A DNA stretch of 64,000 nt from Azospirillaceae bacterium (GCA_028283825.1 JAPWJW010000003.1:744001-808000); one strand, 5' to 3'; positions 1-8,696 are shown, counted from the stretch's first letter. Notes: generated by a model from the letters alone, not told the origin. Numbers and translations are program-made.

Positions 1-1228
1 CCACCATCAGGCCGGCCACGAACATGGCGATGATAGCCATCAGCAGGATGCCGTAGAGACCGGCGCCGACACCGCCGACGATGACCTCGCCCAGCAGCAT
101 GTTGACCATGGGCACCAGGCCGCCCAGGGGCGTGAAGCTGTCGTGCATGCCGTTGACGGCACCGCAGGAGGCGTCGGTGGTGATGGTGGCGAACAGGGCG
201 GTGTTGGCGATGCCGAACCGCACCTCCTTGCCTTCCATGTTGCCGCCGGGGCTGAAGGCGCTGGCCGCCTGGTCGACCGGCAATCCCGCCAGCAGGGGGT
301 TGCCCTGGGCCTCCGCCCAATAACAGACGCCGACACCGGCGATGAACAGCACGCCCATGGCGGCCAGGATGGCCCAGCCCTGGCGCTCATTCCCGACCAT
401 GCGGCCGAAAACGTTGGTCAGGCCGGCGCCGATCACGAAGATCGCCAGCATCTGCACCAGGTTGACCAGGGCGTTGGGGTTCTCGAACGGGTGGGCGGAG
501 TTGGCGTTGAAGAAGCCGCCGCCGTTGGTGCCCAGCATCTTGATCGCCAATTGCGAGGCCACCGGCCCCTGCGCGATCACTTGCTTCACCCCCTCAAGCG
601 TCGTCGCCTCGGTATAGGCGGCCAGGTTCTGCGGCACGCCCTGCCAGACGAAGAACAGCGTCATGACGATACACAGCGGCAGCAGGATGTAGAGGGTGGC
701 ACGGGTCAGATCGACCCAGAAGTTGCCGATGGTGCGCGCGCCGCGCCGGCTGAAGCCCCGCACCAGCGCCAGGGCCAGCACGATGCCGGTGGCCGCCGAC
801 ATGAAGTTCTGCACCGTCAGGCCGGCCATCTGCACCAGATAGCCCATGGTGCCCTCGCCGCCGTAAGCCTGCCAGTTGGTGTTAGTGACGAAGCTGATGG
901 CCGTGTTGAAGGACAGGTCCGGTGACACCGCCGCCTGGCCCTGGGGGTTGAAGGGCAGCAGGGCCTGCAAGCGCATCAGCGCGTACAGCACCAGGGCACC
1001 CATCAGGTTGAACAGCAGCATGGCGATGGCGTAGGTCAGCCAGTGCTGCTCCGCCTTCTCATCCACGCCGGCCAAGCGGTAGATCGCCCGTTCCAGCGGG
1101 CGGAAGAAGCGGCCGAGGACGGAATGCTCACCATTGAAGACACGGGTCATGAAGCCGCCCATCGGCCGCGTCAGAACCAGGATGATCGCCGCGAACAGGA
1201 CGATCTGAAGGATACCGTTGAAGGTCAC
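1..1228 (-). CDS. kdpA: Potassium-transporting ATPase subunit KdpA (partial, C-terminus outside window)
   Basis: KdpA is the K+-selective membrane subunit of the KdpFABC pump, which scavenges potassium at very low external K+. The visible 409 codons are almost wholly hydrophobic and carry three of the four selectivity-filter loops: [12 protein letters not shown], then [19 protein letters not shown], then [11 protein letters not shown]. The start is a GTG at 1226-1228 giving [12 protein letters not shown], which matches the family's N-terminal helix; no ATG fits. The reading frame is open at base 1, so the gene is cut by the window edge and kdpB and kdpC should follow outside. It lies 33 bp downstream of kdpF in the same direction. 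Identification is firm from the filter motifs. Confidence 0.96.
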   Translation of the reverse strand, partial: MTFNGILQIVLFAAIILVLTRPMGGFMTRVFNGEHSVLGRFFRPLERAIYRLAGVDEKAEQHWLTYAIAMLLFNLMGALVLYALMRLQALLPFNPQGQAAVSPDLSFNTAISFVTNTNWQAYGGEGTMGYLVQMAGLTVQNFMSAATGIVLALALVRGFSRRGARTIGNFWVDLTRATLYILLPLCIVMTLFFVWQGVPQNLAAYTEATTLEGVKQVIAQGPVASQLAIKMLGTNGGGFFNANSAHPFENPNALVNLVQMLAIFVIGAGLTNVFGRMVGNERQGWAILAAMGVLFIAGVGVCYWAEAQGNPLLAGLPVDQAASAFSPGGNMEGKEVRFGIANTALFATITTDASCGAVNGMHDSFTPLGGLVPMVNMLLGEVIVGGVGAGLYGILLMAIIAMFVAGLMV

Positions 1229-1261
1229 GAGAGTGGTCTCCGCACACACGAAGGCCGGCGC

Positions 1262-1348
1262 TCAGAAGCGCTCGGGCCGGATCAGGACGTAGACGAGGTA
1301 GAGGGTCAGGCCGATCGAGACGGCTCCGCCCAGGATCAGGTCGAACAT
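1262..1348 (-). CDS. kdpF: KdpF, small stabilising subunit of the Kdp pump
   Basis: This 28-residue single-span peptide (MFDLILGGAVSIGLTLYLVY, then ending RPERF) sits immediately upstream of kdpA. KdpF peptides in other bacteria are about 29 residues with the same one-helix design and a charged C-terminal tail, and they stabilise the KdpABC complex in the inner membrane. I start at the ATG at 1346-1348. An in-frame GTG at 1355-1357 would add three residues and make a GTGA overlap with the stop of the preceding small gene, which would also be plausible translational coupling. Confidence 0.88.
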   Translation of the reverse strand: MFDLILGGAVSIGLTLYLVYVLIRPERF

Positions 1349-1353
1349 GGCGG

Positions 1354-1437
1354 TCACAGCCTTTCGCAGGCGTAGGCGTAGGCCACGCCCAGGCCGAAAA
1401 GCCCCACCAGCAGGGCAAGCATGATGACGTCGAGCAT
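1354..1437 (-). CDS. 27-residue membrane peptide leading the kdp operon
   Basis: A short open frame begins at ATG 1435-1437 behind a good Shine-Dalgarno (GTGAGGAA, about 6 bases before the ATG) and encodes MLDVIMLALLVGLFGLGVAY followed by AYACERL. It is one predicted transmembrane helix with a short charged tail. Its stop overlaps the possible GTG start of kdpF, so the two are probably co-translated. I recall similar tiny peptides ahead of kdpF in alphaproteobacteria, but cannot check that here. A role as an accessory subunit or leader peptide is inference. Confidence 0.7.
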   Translation of the reverse strand: MLDVIMLALLVGLFGLGVAYAYACERL

Positions 1438-1460
1438 GCGGAATTCCTCACGAACGAAGC

Positions 1461-1492
1461 CCGGAAGGCGCCCTCGAAAACGGGCCTTCCGG
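1461..1492 (-). other. Hairpin in the kdp 5' leader
   Basis: A perfect 9-bp inverted repeat CCGGAAGGC / GCCTTCCGG (1461-1469 and 1484-1492, 14-base loop) lies 24 bases upstream of the first kdp-operon start codon. It has no T-run on either side, so it is not a standard terminator. It may be an mRNA leader hairpin. Confidence 0.4.
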
Positions 1493-1526
1493 ACAGGATG
1501 GGTCGAGGCTGAGGAAACCGCCGATG

Positions 1527-1578
1527 GCCATCAAAATTCGATGGCAAAGCCGGGGCGGAGAAATAAAAGGATTTTAAT
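1527..1578 (-). promoter_or_regulatory. Putative kdp promoter/KdpE-type control region
   Basis: Reading with the kdp genes, this stretch is AT-rich (ATTAAAATCCTTTTATTT) followed by a C-rich run, and includes the palindrome GCCATC-N7-GATGGC (1527-1545). Bases 1533-1578 match the region upstream of the BBP2 porin gene (5891-5936) at 31 of 46 ungapped positions, including shared blocks TTCGATG, AAAGCCGGG and TTAAT, in the same orientation and at a similar distance from the start codon. E. coli KdpE sites are also T-rich followed by C-rich, so a KdpE-like site is possible. Exact promoter elements are not resolved. Confidence 0.4.
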
Positions 1579-1697
1579 GGAGATTGCTTGTCCCGTCCTT
1601 GACAGGAACGGCCGTCCTCTTCCAATTGAGGCCCTTACCGCATTCATAATTCACGCTTTGGCGACCGGTGGCGCCTCTTCCCCCACGGCCTGGAACC

Positions 1698-3173
1698 ATG
1701 AGCGACAGCCTCAAAACCGTTTATGCGCGGCTGGCCCCGGACACCCAGGCGCTGCTGCACGCGGCCGCCTTGCACAAGCATCCGGGACTGCCGCGATCCG
1801 CCCTGCACAGCGTGATGCGGGAAGCGGCGGGATGGAATGCGGCCACGGTTGATGGCCACCTTGACATATGCCGGGAACAGCGGCTGATCGAGGGGCGGGA
1901 TGACCTGAGCCTTCCCCCGGACGTGGCCGCGGCGGTGCTGGAGACGCCGCCGCCCTTAGGGGCGAAAGCGACGGCCATCCGGGAAGCCGTCTACCGCCGC
2001 TTCATCAGCGCGGCCGAGGGCGAGGGAGACATAGCGCTGCCCCTGTTCACGGCCGATCCGGCGCATTGGAAAGCGGCCGGCGTCCTGCAACCGGCGGATG
2101 CCTACACGGTCGGCCTCGCCCTGCTGGACCTGGATCAATCCGCCGCCGCCCTCCCGTGGTTCCAGATCGCCGTTACGGATGCCGAACAGGGCGACGAACA
2201 GGGGCGGGTGGACCACCAGTATCGGGGCGCCAGCTTGCATGAAGCGGGCTGCTGCCACGTCCGGCAGGGGTTGGTGGAGCAGTCCATCCCCTGGTTCCGG
2301 CGTGCCGTCGCCGCCAAGGAGCAAGGCGACATTGACGGCCGGGTGAACAGGCACAGCCTGGGCGCCAGCCTGCATCACCTGGGATGCGCCCTTTCGCGCC
2401 AGCACCTCTACGACCAGGCCCTGCCCTGGCTTCGGCGCGCCGTCGACACCATCACGCCGGACGACGCCGGCGAAGAGTTGGATGAGGTGGATTACGAAAT
2501 CCTGGGCGGCAGCTTGCATGAGACCGGCCACTGTCTTTCCCGCCTGGGTAAGGATGGGGAAGCCTTGCCCTGGTTCCAGCGCGCGGCCGAGGCCGGCGGG
2601 CGGGGCGATCCCCGAGGGCTGGTGGATCACGAAAGTTTGGCCCGCAGCCTGCATCAGGCAGGCCGCTGCCTGTACAATCAGGAACTATATGAACAGGCAT
2701 TCCCCTGGTTCCAGCGCGCCGCCGAAGCGAGCGAGCGGGGCGATACCCAGGGGTTGGTGGACCACGAAAGTCTGGGCCGCAGCCTGGAGCACGCCGGCCA
2801 TTGCCTATACCGCCAGGAACTGTACGAGCAGGCATTGCCCTGGTTCGAACGCGCGCTCAAGGCGGCCGAGCAGGGTGACGGCAACGGGCTGGCGGACCAG
2901 TACACCCTTTGCAACAGCCTGTTCCACGTCGGCGACTGCCTCGCCAGCCTGGGACGGCATGAGCGGGCCGTGCCCTTCCTCCAGCGCGCCATCACCGAAT
3001 TGAAGCACAGCGACCTGGATGACCAGGAATACAAGGAAAACATCAATGTCGCCCTTAGGATCGGCGCTTTCAGTCTGCGCCATCTGGGCCGGAAGGCGGA
3101 GGCACGCGCCTGGGAAAAATGGGCCCACGCGCCGGCCCCTCCTAAAACCTCCGAACGGAACCGCATTGATTGA
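1698..3173 (+). CDS. TPR-repeat protein with N-terminal winged-helix-like domain
   Basis: A 491-residue soluble protein with no signal peptide. The first ~85 residues look like a compact helical domain (LLHAAALHKHPGLPRSAL...). From about residue 125 there are seven or more degenerate tetratricopeptide units of 44-48 residues, each with a block like ALPWFQRAAEA followed by GDxxGLVDHESLGRSLxxAGxCL. A paralogue with the same consensus lies at 60569-61642. TPR arrays bind protein partners; no catalytic residues are visible, so an adaptor or scaffold role is all that can be inferred. I start at ATG 1698 (MSDSLKTVYARL); a GTG at 1668 would add ten residues. Neither start has a strong ribosome-binding site. 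Confidence 0.75.
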   Translation: MSDSLKTVYARLAPDTQALLHAAALHKHPGLPRSALHSVMREAAGWNAATVDGHLDICREQRLIEGRDDLSLPPDVAAAVLETPPPLGAKATAIREAVYRRFISAAEGEGDIALPLFTADPAHWKAAGVLQPADAYTVGLALLDLDQSAAALPWFQIAVTDAEQGDEQGRVDHQYRGASLHEAGCCHVRQGLVEQSIPWFRRAVAAKEQGDIDGRVNRHSLGASLHHLGCALSRQHLYDQALPWLRRAVDTITPDDAGEELDEVDYEILGGSLHETGHCLSRLGKDGEALPWFQRAAEAGGRGDPRGLVDHESLARSLHQAGRCLYNQELYEQAFPWFQRAAEASERGDTQGLVDHESLGRSLEHAGHCLYRQELYEQALPWFERALKAAEQGDGNGLADQYTLCNSLFHVGDCLASLGRHERAVPFLQRAITELKHSDLDDQEYKENINVALRIGAFSLRHLGRKAEARAWEKWAHAPAPPKTSERNRID

Positions 3174-3230
3174 ATGCCGCCATCAGGACGCACCATGATG
3201 GCGTCGGAACCTGAAAGGAAACCAGGCCGA

Positions 3231-4007
3231 ATGCCCCTGACGACGGCGCCCTTGTTACTGATGGCCACACTCGCCACGGCCACAGTGTGCCTGACGGCGA
3301 CCCACGCCCGCGCCAGGGAAGCGTCGGACCTGGCCAACCGGGCCATCCGCGCGCTGCATCCCCATTTCGATCCGGCCGGCGATCCGGCGCGCCTGGAACC
3401 GGACATGGCGCTGGTGGGCGCACCGGCCTTCAAGGCCTGGGCGCCGGCCGTCAGCCCCTTGCGGCCCGTCCCCATCCGGCAAAAGGGCGTGAAGCCGCCG
3501 AAAGGTCCCACCCTCTACCTGCTAGCCCTGGCGGAACGGGATGAGACCGACAGCACCGTGGACTTCCAGGTGGAGGTGGCGGTGTTCTCGGCCATCGACG
3601 GCCAACTGACGCTGATCAGCCGCGATACGCTGGATGACCTGGACCTGGTCACCGACCAGGGCGCCCATCTGGACGGCGCCACCCTGGATCTGGCCCCCTA
3701 TCGCATCAGCGACGGGGAGACCGCCTTCGGCCTGCGCATCCAGTCCGGGTTTGACGCCGGCGTGAACGCGCGCCTGTCGGGGGAGACGCTGTACTTGCTG
3801 CGCCCGACGCCGGACAACACCCTGGTTCCGGTGTTCGACGCGCCGGTCGCCTATCAAGGCTTCGATGGCAAGGCGGCACCCCAGGGCGAGGTGGAGATGG
3901 AACCGGGCAAGACCAAGGGTTTCCACGACCTGACGCTGAAGGCCGGCAACCGCAGCACCCGTTATGTCTGGACCGGCGACGCCTATGAGATCGACGTCGG
4001 GCAGTAA
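3231..4007 (+). CDS. Secreted hypothetical protein
   Basis: A 258-residue protein of unknown family. It starts with a likely Sec signal peptide (MPLTTAPLLLMATLATATVC, cleavage near THARA-REA) and the rest is hydrophilic with alternating polar/hydrophobic stretches suggesting beta structure. I use ATG 3231 because it places the signal peptide at the N-terminus and follows a GGAAA stretch; ATGs at 3195 and 3198 would put 11-12 charged residues before the hydrophobic core. It follows the TPR gene by 57 bases in the same direction and might be co-transcribed with it. I do not recognise a domain and assign no function. Confidence 0.6.
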   Translation: MPLTTAPLLLMATLATATVCLTATHARAREASDLANRAIRALHPHFDPAGDPARLEPDMALVGAPAFKAWAPAVSPLRPVPIRQKGVKPPKGPTLYLLALAERDETDSTVDFQVEVAVFSAIDGQLTLISRDTLDDLDLVTDQGAHLDGATLDLAPYRISDGETAFGLRIQSGFDAGVNARLSGETLYLLRPTPDNTLVPVFDAPVAYQGFDGKAAPQGEVEMEPGKTKGFHDLTLKAGNRSTRYVWTGDAYEIDVGQ

Positions 4008-4011
4008 CATA

Positions 4012-4042
4012 AAGAAAGGGCCGGCGGTCGCCCCGCCGGCCC
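4012..4042 (-). terminator. Rho-independent terminator of the rlpA-like gene
   Basis: The inverted repeat GGGCCGGCGG / CCGCCGGCCC (4018-4027, 4033-4042) has a 5-base loop. On the minus strand it is followed by TTTCTTT, fitting a terminator 38 bases past the rlpA-like stop codon. The stem could also serve the convergent gene on the plus strand. Confidence 0.7.
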
Positions 4043-4080
4043 CAGTCTGGTCCGTGGTCAAGAAGTCCCGGTGCAGGGTC

Positions 4081-4512
4081 TCAAGGCGTGGCAGCGTCCG
4101 CCACCTGAACTTCCAGCGGGCACGGACGGTTGGCGGGACAGACGGCGCCGGTGGGGCGGATGCTGACCAAGGCGGTGCCGCTGCGGTCCAGGCCCAGGAC
4201 GCGGGCCGCGGCGGCCGACAGGTCCAGCACCCTGCCCTTGACGAAGGGGCCGCGATCATTGACGCGGACCGTCACCACCCGGCCGAGGGCCGCCACCTCG
4301 ATCACCGTGCCCAGCGGCAGGGTGCGGTGGGCGGCGGTCAGGCCCTCGGGATCGTAAGCCTCGCCACTGGCGGTGGGATGGCCGGCATGTTCGCGGCCGT
4401 ACCAGCTGGCGCGGCCCATCTGGACCGCGCCGTCACCGCCAGCGAAAGCCGGCGCCGCGGCCAGCCCGGCGGCAAGCGCCAGGCCGGCCCAACCCCATCG
4501 ATGCGCCCTCAT
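4081..4512 (-). CDS. rlpA: RlpA-like septal ring lytic transglycosylase family protein
   Basis: A 143-residue exported double-psi beta-barrel protein. After a signal peptide (MRAHRWGWAGLALAAG, cleavage near AFA-GG) it has the RlpA signatures: ASWYG, HPTASGE, AAHRTLPLGT, VRVNDRGPF and RVLDLS. RlpA cleaves or binds denuded peptidoglycan glycan strands in the periplasm. Unlike E. coli RlpA there is no cysteine after the signal peptide, so it is not a lipoprotein, and there is no SPOR domain; it is the short RlpA-like form. The upstream frame stays open but only the ATG at 4510-4512 gives a proper signal peptide. Whether it is catalytically active cannot be told from sequence. Confidence 0.88.
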   Translation of the reverse strand: MRAHRWGWAGLALAAGLAAAPAFAGGDGAVQMGRASWYGREHAGHPTASGEAYDPEGLTAAHRTLPLGTVIEVAALGRVVTVRVNDRGPFVKGRVLDLSAAAARVLGLDRSGTALVSIRPTGAVCPANRPCPLEVQVADAATP

Positions 4513-4547
4513 GGGACCATCACCATCGTTGTTTCGAAGAATGCCGT

Positions 4548-5810
4548 TCAGCCGCCGAGCGGGATCAGCATGTCCAGGCCGAAGGTGGTCTGGCTGCGTC
4601 CGCCGTCGAACGGCCGGGCATCGCCCAGGGAGCGGTCGAGACGAACCTCCGGGCGCAACGCCAGACCGTCCGGCAGGTCCCAGCCCAGGCTGGCCGCAGG
4701 CTTCCACGTCAGGCCCACGGTCAGCGCGCCGTAGGTGGCGCCCTGCCCCGCCGACAACACCGGCACCTGCGTCGGCTCCCCCGCCTCCGCCAGCACATAG
4801 TCCTGGTTGCCCTGGAAGGCGGCGACGTAGAAGCCCTCGACGTCGCGGAACACCTCCGCGCGGGCCGTCAGCGACAGGCTGTCGTCGAACTTCCAGGTGG
4901 CGTACTGGGCGGCACCCATCGCCTCCGCCCTCACCAGGTCATCGCGGACATAGTTCAGTTCGGTGATCAGGGTCAGGGTCTCGCCGGCCTTGACCGTCAG
5001 CACCGCGTCGTTGATCCAGCGCGCCTCATGGTTGGCGTTGGTGAAGCCCAGCGGCGCCTTGGCGCTGGCATTCTCCGGCCCCACATGGGTCAGGGCCACC
5101 AGGGTGACGTCGCCGTCCGGCGTGGCGTAGCCGAAACCGAAGATGCCGGACCAGGCGTCGTTGTTGTCGCCATCATGCCCCAAACTGGTGTTCACGCCGC
5201 TGTCGACGCCGCCGTACAGGTCGACGCCACCGGACAGGTGCAGCGTGGCCAGCGCGCCGGTGTGCTTGAACGGCAGGCCGAAATTGAAGATGTAGCTGTG
5301 GCTGTAAAGCAGGTTTGACGACGCCAGGATGGTCTCAGCACCTAAGGGCGAAGCGTACTGCCCCACCTTCAAATCCAGGCTGCCGCCCGCCACCTGGGGA
5401 ACGTGAAAGGCCACGTTGGCCTCCACGATATCCAGCTGCGTGCGCTCCCCGATGTCGCGATCCAGTTCGCCCAGAAAGTGGGTGTAACGCGCGTCGGTGC
5501 CATACATGCCCTGAAGCTTGAAGCCCCAGCCGAAATCGTCGCCGGTGCCCGCGTCCTTGGCGATGGTGCCGACCGCCTGGTTCAGCACCAGCTGGTCGGT
5601 GCGGTCGGTGAACAGATGGCCGTAGTTGGGCCCCTGGGCGGCATCGTGGTCAGCGACAGTGATGCCGGCCTCCACCAGGCCGCTGACGGTGATGCCGGCC
5701 GGCGTGTCGTCGGCGCGGGCGGCGTGGGCGCCCAGCAGCAGCGCGCAAGCGGCACCGGCCGTGGCCAGGCGAGCCCGGCGGGGAATGGTGGATAGGATGG
5801 AATGGGACAT
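4548..5810 (-). CDS. BBP2/OmpL-like beta-barrel porin
   Basis: A 420-residue outer-membrane protein with a signal peptide (ATAGAACALLLGAHAARA, cleavage before DDTPAG). The mature part has alternating amphipathic strands and the elements I associate with the putative beta-barrel porin-2 family: an early GLVEAGITVADHD strand, a PxxxxLKVGQYASPLGAE segment and a closing strand TTFGLDMLIPLGG. The last residues suit insertion by the BAM machinery. The transported solute is unknown. It lies 35 bases upstream of the rlpA-like gene in the same direction. Its promoter region shares a 46-base block with the kdp promoter, hinting at joint control by potassium or osmotic state (inference). Confidence 0.78.
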   Translation of the reverse strand: MSHSILSTIPRRARLATAGAACALLLGAHAARADDTPAGITVSGLVEAGITVADHDAAQGPNYGHLFTDRTDQLVLNQAVGTIAKDAGTGDDFGWGFKLQGMYGTDARYTHFLGELDRDIGERTQLDIVEANVAFHVPQVAGGSLDLKVGQYASPLGAETILASSNLLYSHSYIFNFGLPFKHTGALATLHLSGGVDLYGGVDSGVNTSLGHDGDNNDAWSGIFGFGYATPDGDVTLVALTHVGPENASAKAPLGFTNANHEARWINDAVLTVKAGETLTLITELNYVRDDLVRAEAMGAAQYATWKFDDSLSLTARAEVFRDVEGFYVAAFQGNQDYVLAEAGEPTQVPVLSAGQGATYGALTVGLTWKPAASLGWDLPDGLALRPEVRLDRSLGDARPFDGGRSQTTFGLDMLIPLGG

Positions 5811-5890
5811 GGGAAGGCGTCTCTCAGGCTTCTGAAGGGCCGCACCCGAAGGGGCGCCGCACAGGGGCCAAGAGACGGCATCGCCGCCTT

Positions 5891-5936
5891 AAAGTTCGAT
5901 GTGAAAGCCGGGCACCGAAAATCAAAAAGCCTTAAT
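5891..5936 (-). promoter_or_regulatory. Porin promoter block related to the kdp promoter
   Basis: This stretch, 81-126 bases upstream of the porin start codon, matches 1533-1578 at 31 of 46 positions without gaps. Shared words are TTCGATG, AAAGCCGGG, AAAT and TTAAT. In both cases the block is read in the same direction as the downstream gene. This is seen directly; that one regulator binds both is inference. Confidence 0.4.
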
Positions 5937-6048
5937 CCCGCGTCACTGCCCGCTATTGGCAAACCACCGCGCCCGTGAAACCATGGCCTCCAGCAAACCC
6001 GCCCTCGGCATGAAGGCGCGGGCTTATAATCGGGAGGAGACCCAGGCC

Positions 6049-7704
6049 ATGACGATGTTGTGGGAAAAGTCCTATCCGCCGGGCGTCCGCTGGGACAGCC
6101 TGCCGCCCCTGCCCACGCTGGTGGAGGATCTGGCGCACGCGGTCGCCACCTGGCCCACCAACCCCTTCCTGATCTGCCTGGGCCAGACGGTCAACTTCGC
6201 CACCTTCGGCGCCCTGGTGGACCGCGCCGCCGCCAATCTGGCGCGGATGGGCGTGGGGCCGGGCGTGCATGTGGGCCTGCACCTGCCCAACACGCCGCAT
6301 TTCGTCCTGGCCTTCTATGCCACCCTGCGCGCCGGCGGGGTGGTGGTGCCCTTGAGCCCGCTGGACGCGGAACGGGAACTGACCCACAAGCTGGCCAAGG
6401 CCGATGTCGGCCTGGTGATCAGCTTCGCCGGATTGGCCGACAAGCTGCCGGCCGGTGCTGCGGGCAAGGTGCGCGTGCTGGTGGCCGGCCCACACGACTT
6501 CGCCGGCCAGGGCTTGCCGGCCGAGGCGCTACCCCACGGCGCCCTGCCCTTCACCGCCCTGCTGGCGCCGGCCGAGGCCCCCGCCGCCGGCTGGCCGGCG
6601 CCCAAGCTGGACGATCTGGCCTGCCTGCAATTCTCCGGCGGCACCACCGGCCTGCCCAAGCCCGCCATGCTGAGCCATGAGAACCTCAGCGCCTCGGCGT
6701 CGGCCTACGACATCTTCAGCGACTATATGGGCCTGACGCCGGGCGTGGAGCGCATGCTGGTGGTCCTGCCGCTGTTCCACATCTACGCCCTGGACACGCT
6801 GATGGTGCGGGCGGTGCGCAATGGCTATTGCATGATCCTGCACCCGCGCTGGGACACCGACGCCGTGCTGGACAGCATCCGCGACCACCGTCCCACCCTG
6901 TTCGCCGGCGTGCCCACCATGCACCGGGCCATCGTCTCCTCCCCCCGCGTGAAGGAGATCGACTTCAGCAGCCTCAAGTTCGTGGGCAGCGGCGGGGCAC
7001 CCCTGCCCATCGAACTGGCGCATGAGTTCGACGCCCTCACCGGCCGCACGGTGCTGGAAGGCTGGGGCATGAGCGAAACGTCACCCGCCGGCACCATCAC
7101 CCCGCCGACCCGGCGCAAGGTGGGGTCGGCCGGCGTGCCCATGCCCGGCATCACCATCGAAATCCGTGACCTGACCGACCCGCACGCGGTGCTGGGCGTG
7201 GGCGAGAAGGGGGAGATCTGCATCAAGGGCCGCAACGTCACCCAGGGATATTACAAGCAGCCGGAGGAAACGCGCGAGGCCTTCATCGACGGCCTGTTCC
7301 GCACCGGCGACATCGGTTACCTGGACGAGGACGGCTTCATGTTCATCGTCGACCGGCGCAAGGACATGATCCTGTGCGGCGGCTACAACGTCTATCCCCG
7401 CGTGGTGGAGGAGGCGATCTACGAACACCCCGCCGTGGCGGAGGTGATCGTCATCGGCGTGCCCGACAGCTATCGGGGCGAAAGCGCCAAGGCCTTCATC
7501 ACGCTCAGGCCCGGCGTGCAGCCCTTCACGGTGGAGGAACTGCGCGCCTTCCTGGTCGACAAGCTGGGCCGCCATGAACTGCCCACGGCGGTGGAGTTCC
7601 GCGACACCCTGCCCAAGACCGCCGTTGGCAAGCTGTGGAAGCAGCCCCTGGTGGCCGAGGAACGCGCCAAGGCGGCCCAGGTCGGCACGGTGACGGCGGC
7701 TTAA
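6049..7704 (+). CDS. Long-chain fatty-acid--CoA ligase (AMP-forming)
   Basis: A 551-residue ANL-superfamily enzyme that activates a carboxylic acid with ATP and CoA. Motifs appear in order: the phosphate loop FSGGTTGLPKP (about 195-205), GWGMSET (about 338), the hinge GDIGYLDEDGF with DRRKDMI (about 420-441), GGYNVYP, and the C-terminal catalytic lysine in KTAVGKLW (Lys528). The chain length preferred is not readable. ATG 6049 is chosen because GGGAGGAG lies 9 bases before it; earlier in-frame ATGs from 5983 lack a site. It converges on the SDR gene at 7720-8580. With the nearby SDR, TetR regulator and thioesterase it suggests a fatty-acid or aromatic-acid activation cluster. Confidence 0.92.
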   Translation: MTMLWEKSYPPGVRWDSLPPLPTLVEDLAHAVATWPTNPFLICLGQTVNFATFGALVDRAAANLARMGVGPGVHVGLHLPNTPHFVLAFYATLRAGGVVVPLSPLDAERELTHKLAKADVGLVISFAGLADKLPAGAAGKVRVLVAGPHDFAGQGLPAEALPHGALPFTALLAPAEAPAAGWPAPKLDDLACLQFSGGTTGLPKPAMLSHENLSASASAYDIFSDYMGLTPGVERMLVVLPLFHIYALDTLMVRAVRNGYCMILHPRWDTDAVLDSIRDHRPTLFAGVPTMHRAIVSSPRVKEIDFSSLKFVGSGGAPLPIELAHEFDALTGRTVLEGWGMSETSPAGTITPPTRRKVGSAGVPMPGITIEIRDLTDPHAVLGVGEKGEICIKGRNVTQGYYKQPEETREAFIDGLFRTGDIGYLDEDGFMFIVDRRKDMILCGGYNVYPRVVEEAIYEHPAVAEVIVIGVPDSYRGESAKAFITLRPGVQPFTVEELRAFLVDKLGRHELPTAVEFRDTLPKTAVGKLWKQPLVAEERAKAAQVGTVTAA

Positions 7705-7719
7705 AACAAGGATCAGGCG

Positions 7720-8580
7720 TCAGGCCTGCTCGTACCAGCGCTTGGCCCCGCTTTCATCAGGGAAGTCGGTGGAGAGCGCCAGGTCGCGCTGCGCCTCCAC
7801 CGCCGCCAGCCGATTGGTGAGCGCCTTGGTGATCAGGGCATAGGCGTCGCCGCCCAGGGCCAGGCGCAGGGGGGCGGGTTCCTGCGCCACACTGGCGATC
7901 ATGGCGTCGACCATCCGGGCCGGATCGCCCGGCGACTTGAAGTCCTTGTTGTCCAGGACGCGGTTGACCATCCGTGAGGGTGAGGAATCGTAGGCCGGGT
8001 TCATCGGACCGACAGTCGCGGCACCGCGGAAATCGGTGCGGGCCCCACCCGGCTCGACGATGGTGCAGCCGATGTTGAACACCGCCACCTCCTGCGCCAC
8101 CGCCTCGATGAAGCCTTCGATGCCCCACTTGGTGGCGTGGTAGAGGGAGCCGCCGGGGAAGGCCACCTGCCCGCCCAGGCTGGACAGTTGCAGGATGCGG
8201 CCGCCGCCCTGCGCCCGCAGGTGCGGCAGGGCGGCACGCACCAGCTGGATGGACCCCAGCAGGTTGGTGTCGATGTGGTGGCGCACCTGCGCGTCGGTCA
8301 GTTCCTCCGCGGCCCCCATCAGACCGTAGCCGGCGTTGCTGACCACCACGTCGATGGTGCCGAAAGCCGCCCAGGCGGCATCGACCACCCCCCGGATGGC
8401 GTCGGTGTGGGTGACATCCAGCACCGCCGTCCACAGCCGGTCGCCGTATTGGCCCCTCAGATCATCCACCGCCGACGGGTTGCGCACGGTACCGGCGACG
8501 CGGTCGCCCGCATCCAGCAGCTTTTCCGCCATCACGCGACCGAAGCCGCTGCTGATGCCGGTGATCAGCCAGGTTTTCAT
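7720..8580 (-). CDS. SDR family NAD(P)-dependent oxidoreductase
   Basis: A 286-residue classical short-chain dehydrogenase. The cofactor motif TGISSGFG is at residues 7-14, followed by NAG in VVSNAGYG, the catalytic serine region LQLSSLGG and the YHATK catalytic Tyr/Lys motif. The length and the GFG variant fit the subgroup often annotated as oxidoreductase YusZ-like, but the substrate is unknown. A strong ribosome-binding site (AAGGAG, 7 bases) precedes ATG 8578-8580. It is divergent from the TetR gene at 8761, and the gap between them carries two tandem palindromes, so it is the likely target of that repressor. Confidence 0.9.
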   Translation of the reverse strand: MKTWLITGISSGFGRVMAEKLLDAGDRVAGTVRNPSAVDDLRGQYGDRLWTAVLDVTHTDAIRGVVDAAWAAFGTIDVVVSNAGYGLMGAAEELTDAQVRHHIDTNLLGSIQLVRAALPHLRAQGGGRILQLSSLGGQVAFPGGSLYHATKWGIEGFIEAVAQEVAVFNIGCTIVEPGGARTDFRGAATVGPMNPAYDSSPSRMVNRVLDNKDFKSPGDPARMVDAMIASVAQEPAPLRLALGGDAYALITKALTNRLAAVEAQRDLALSTDFPDESGAKRWYEQA

Positions 8581-8696
8581 CTGTCATCTCCTTGGGTGCC
8601 GGGCAAAGCGGGGGCGCTGACCGGCGCGCGTCCACGCCGGCCAGGACCGCTGTCCCGTGCGATTGAAAAGTTCCATGCCAGGCCCATCCATGTTAG

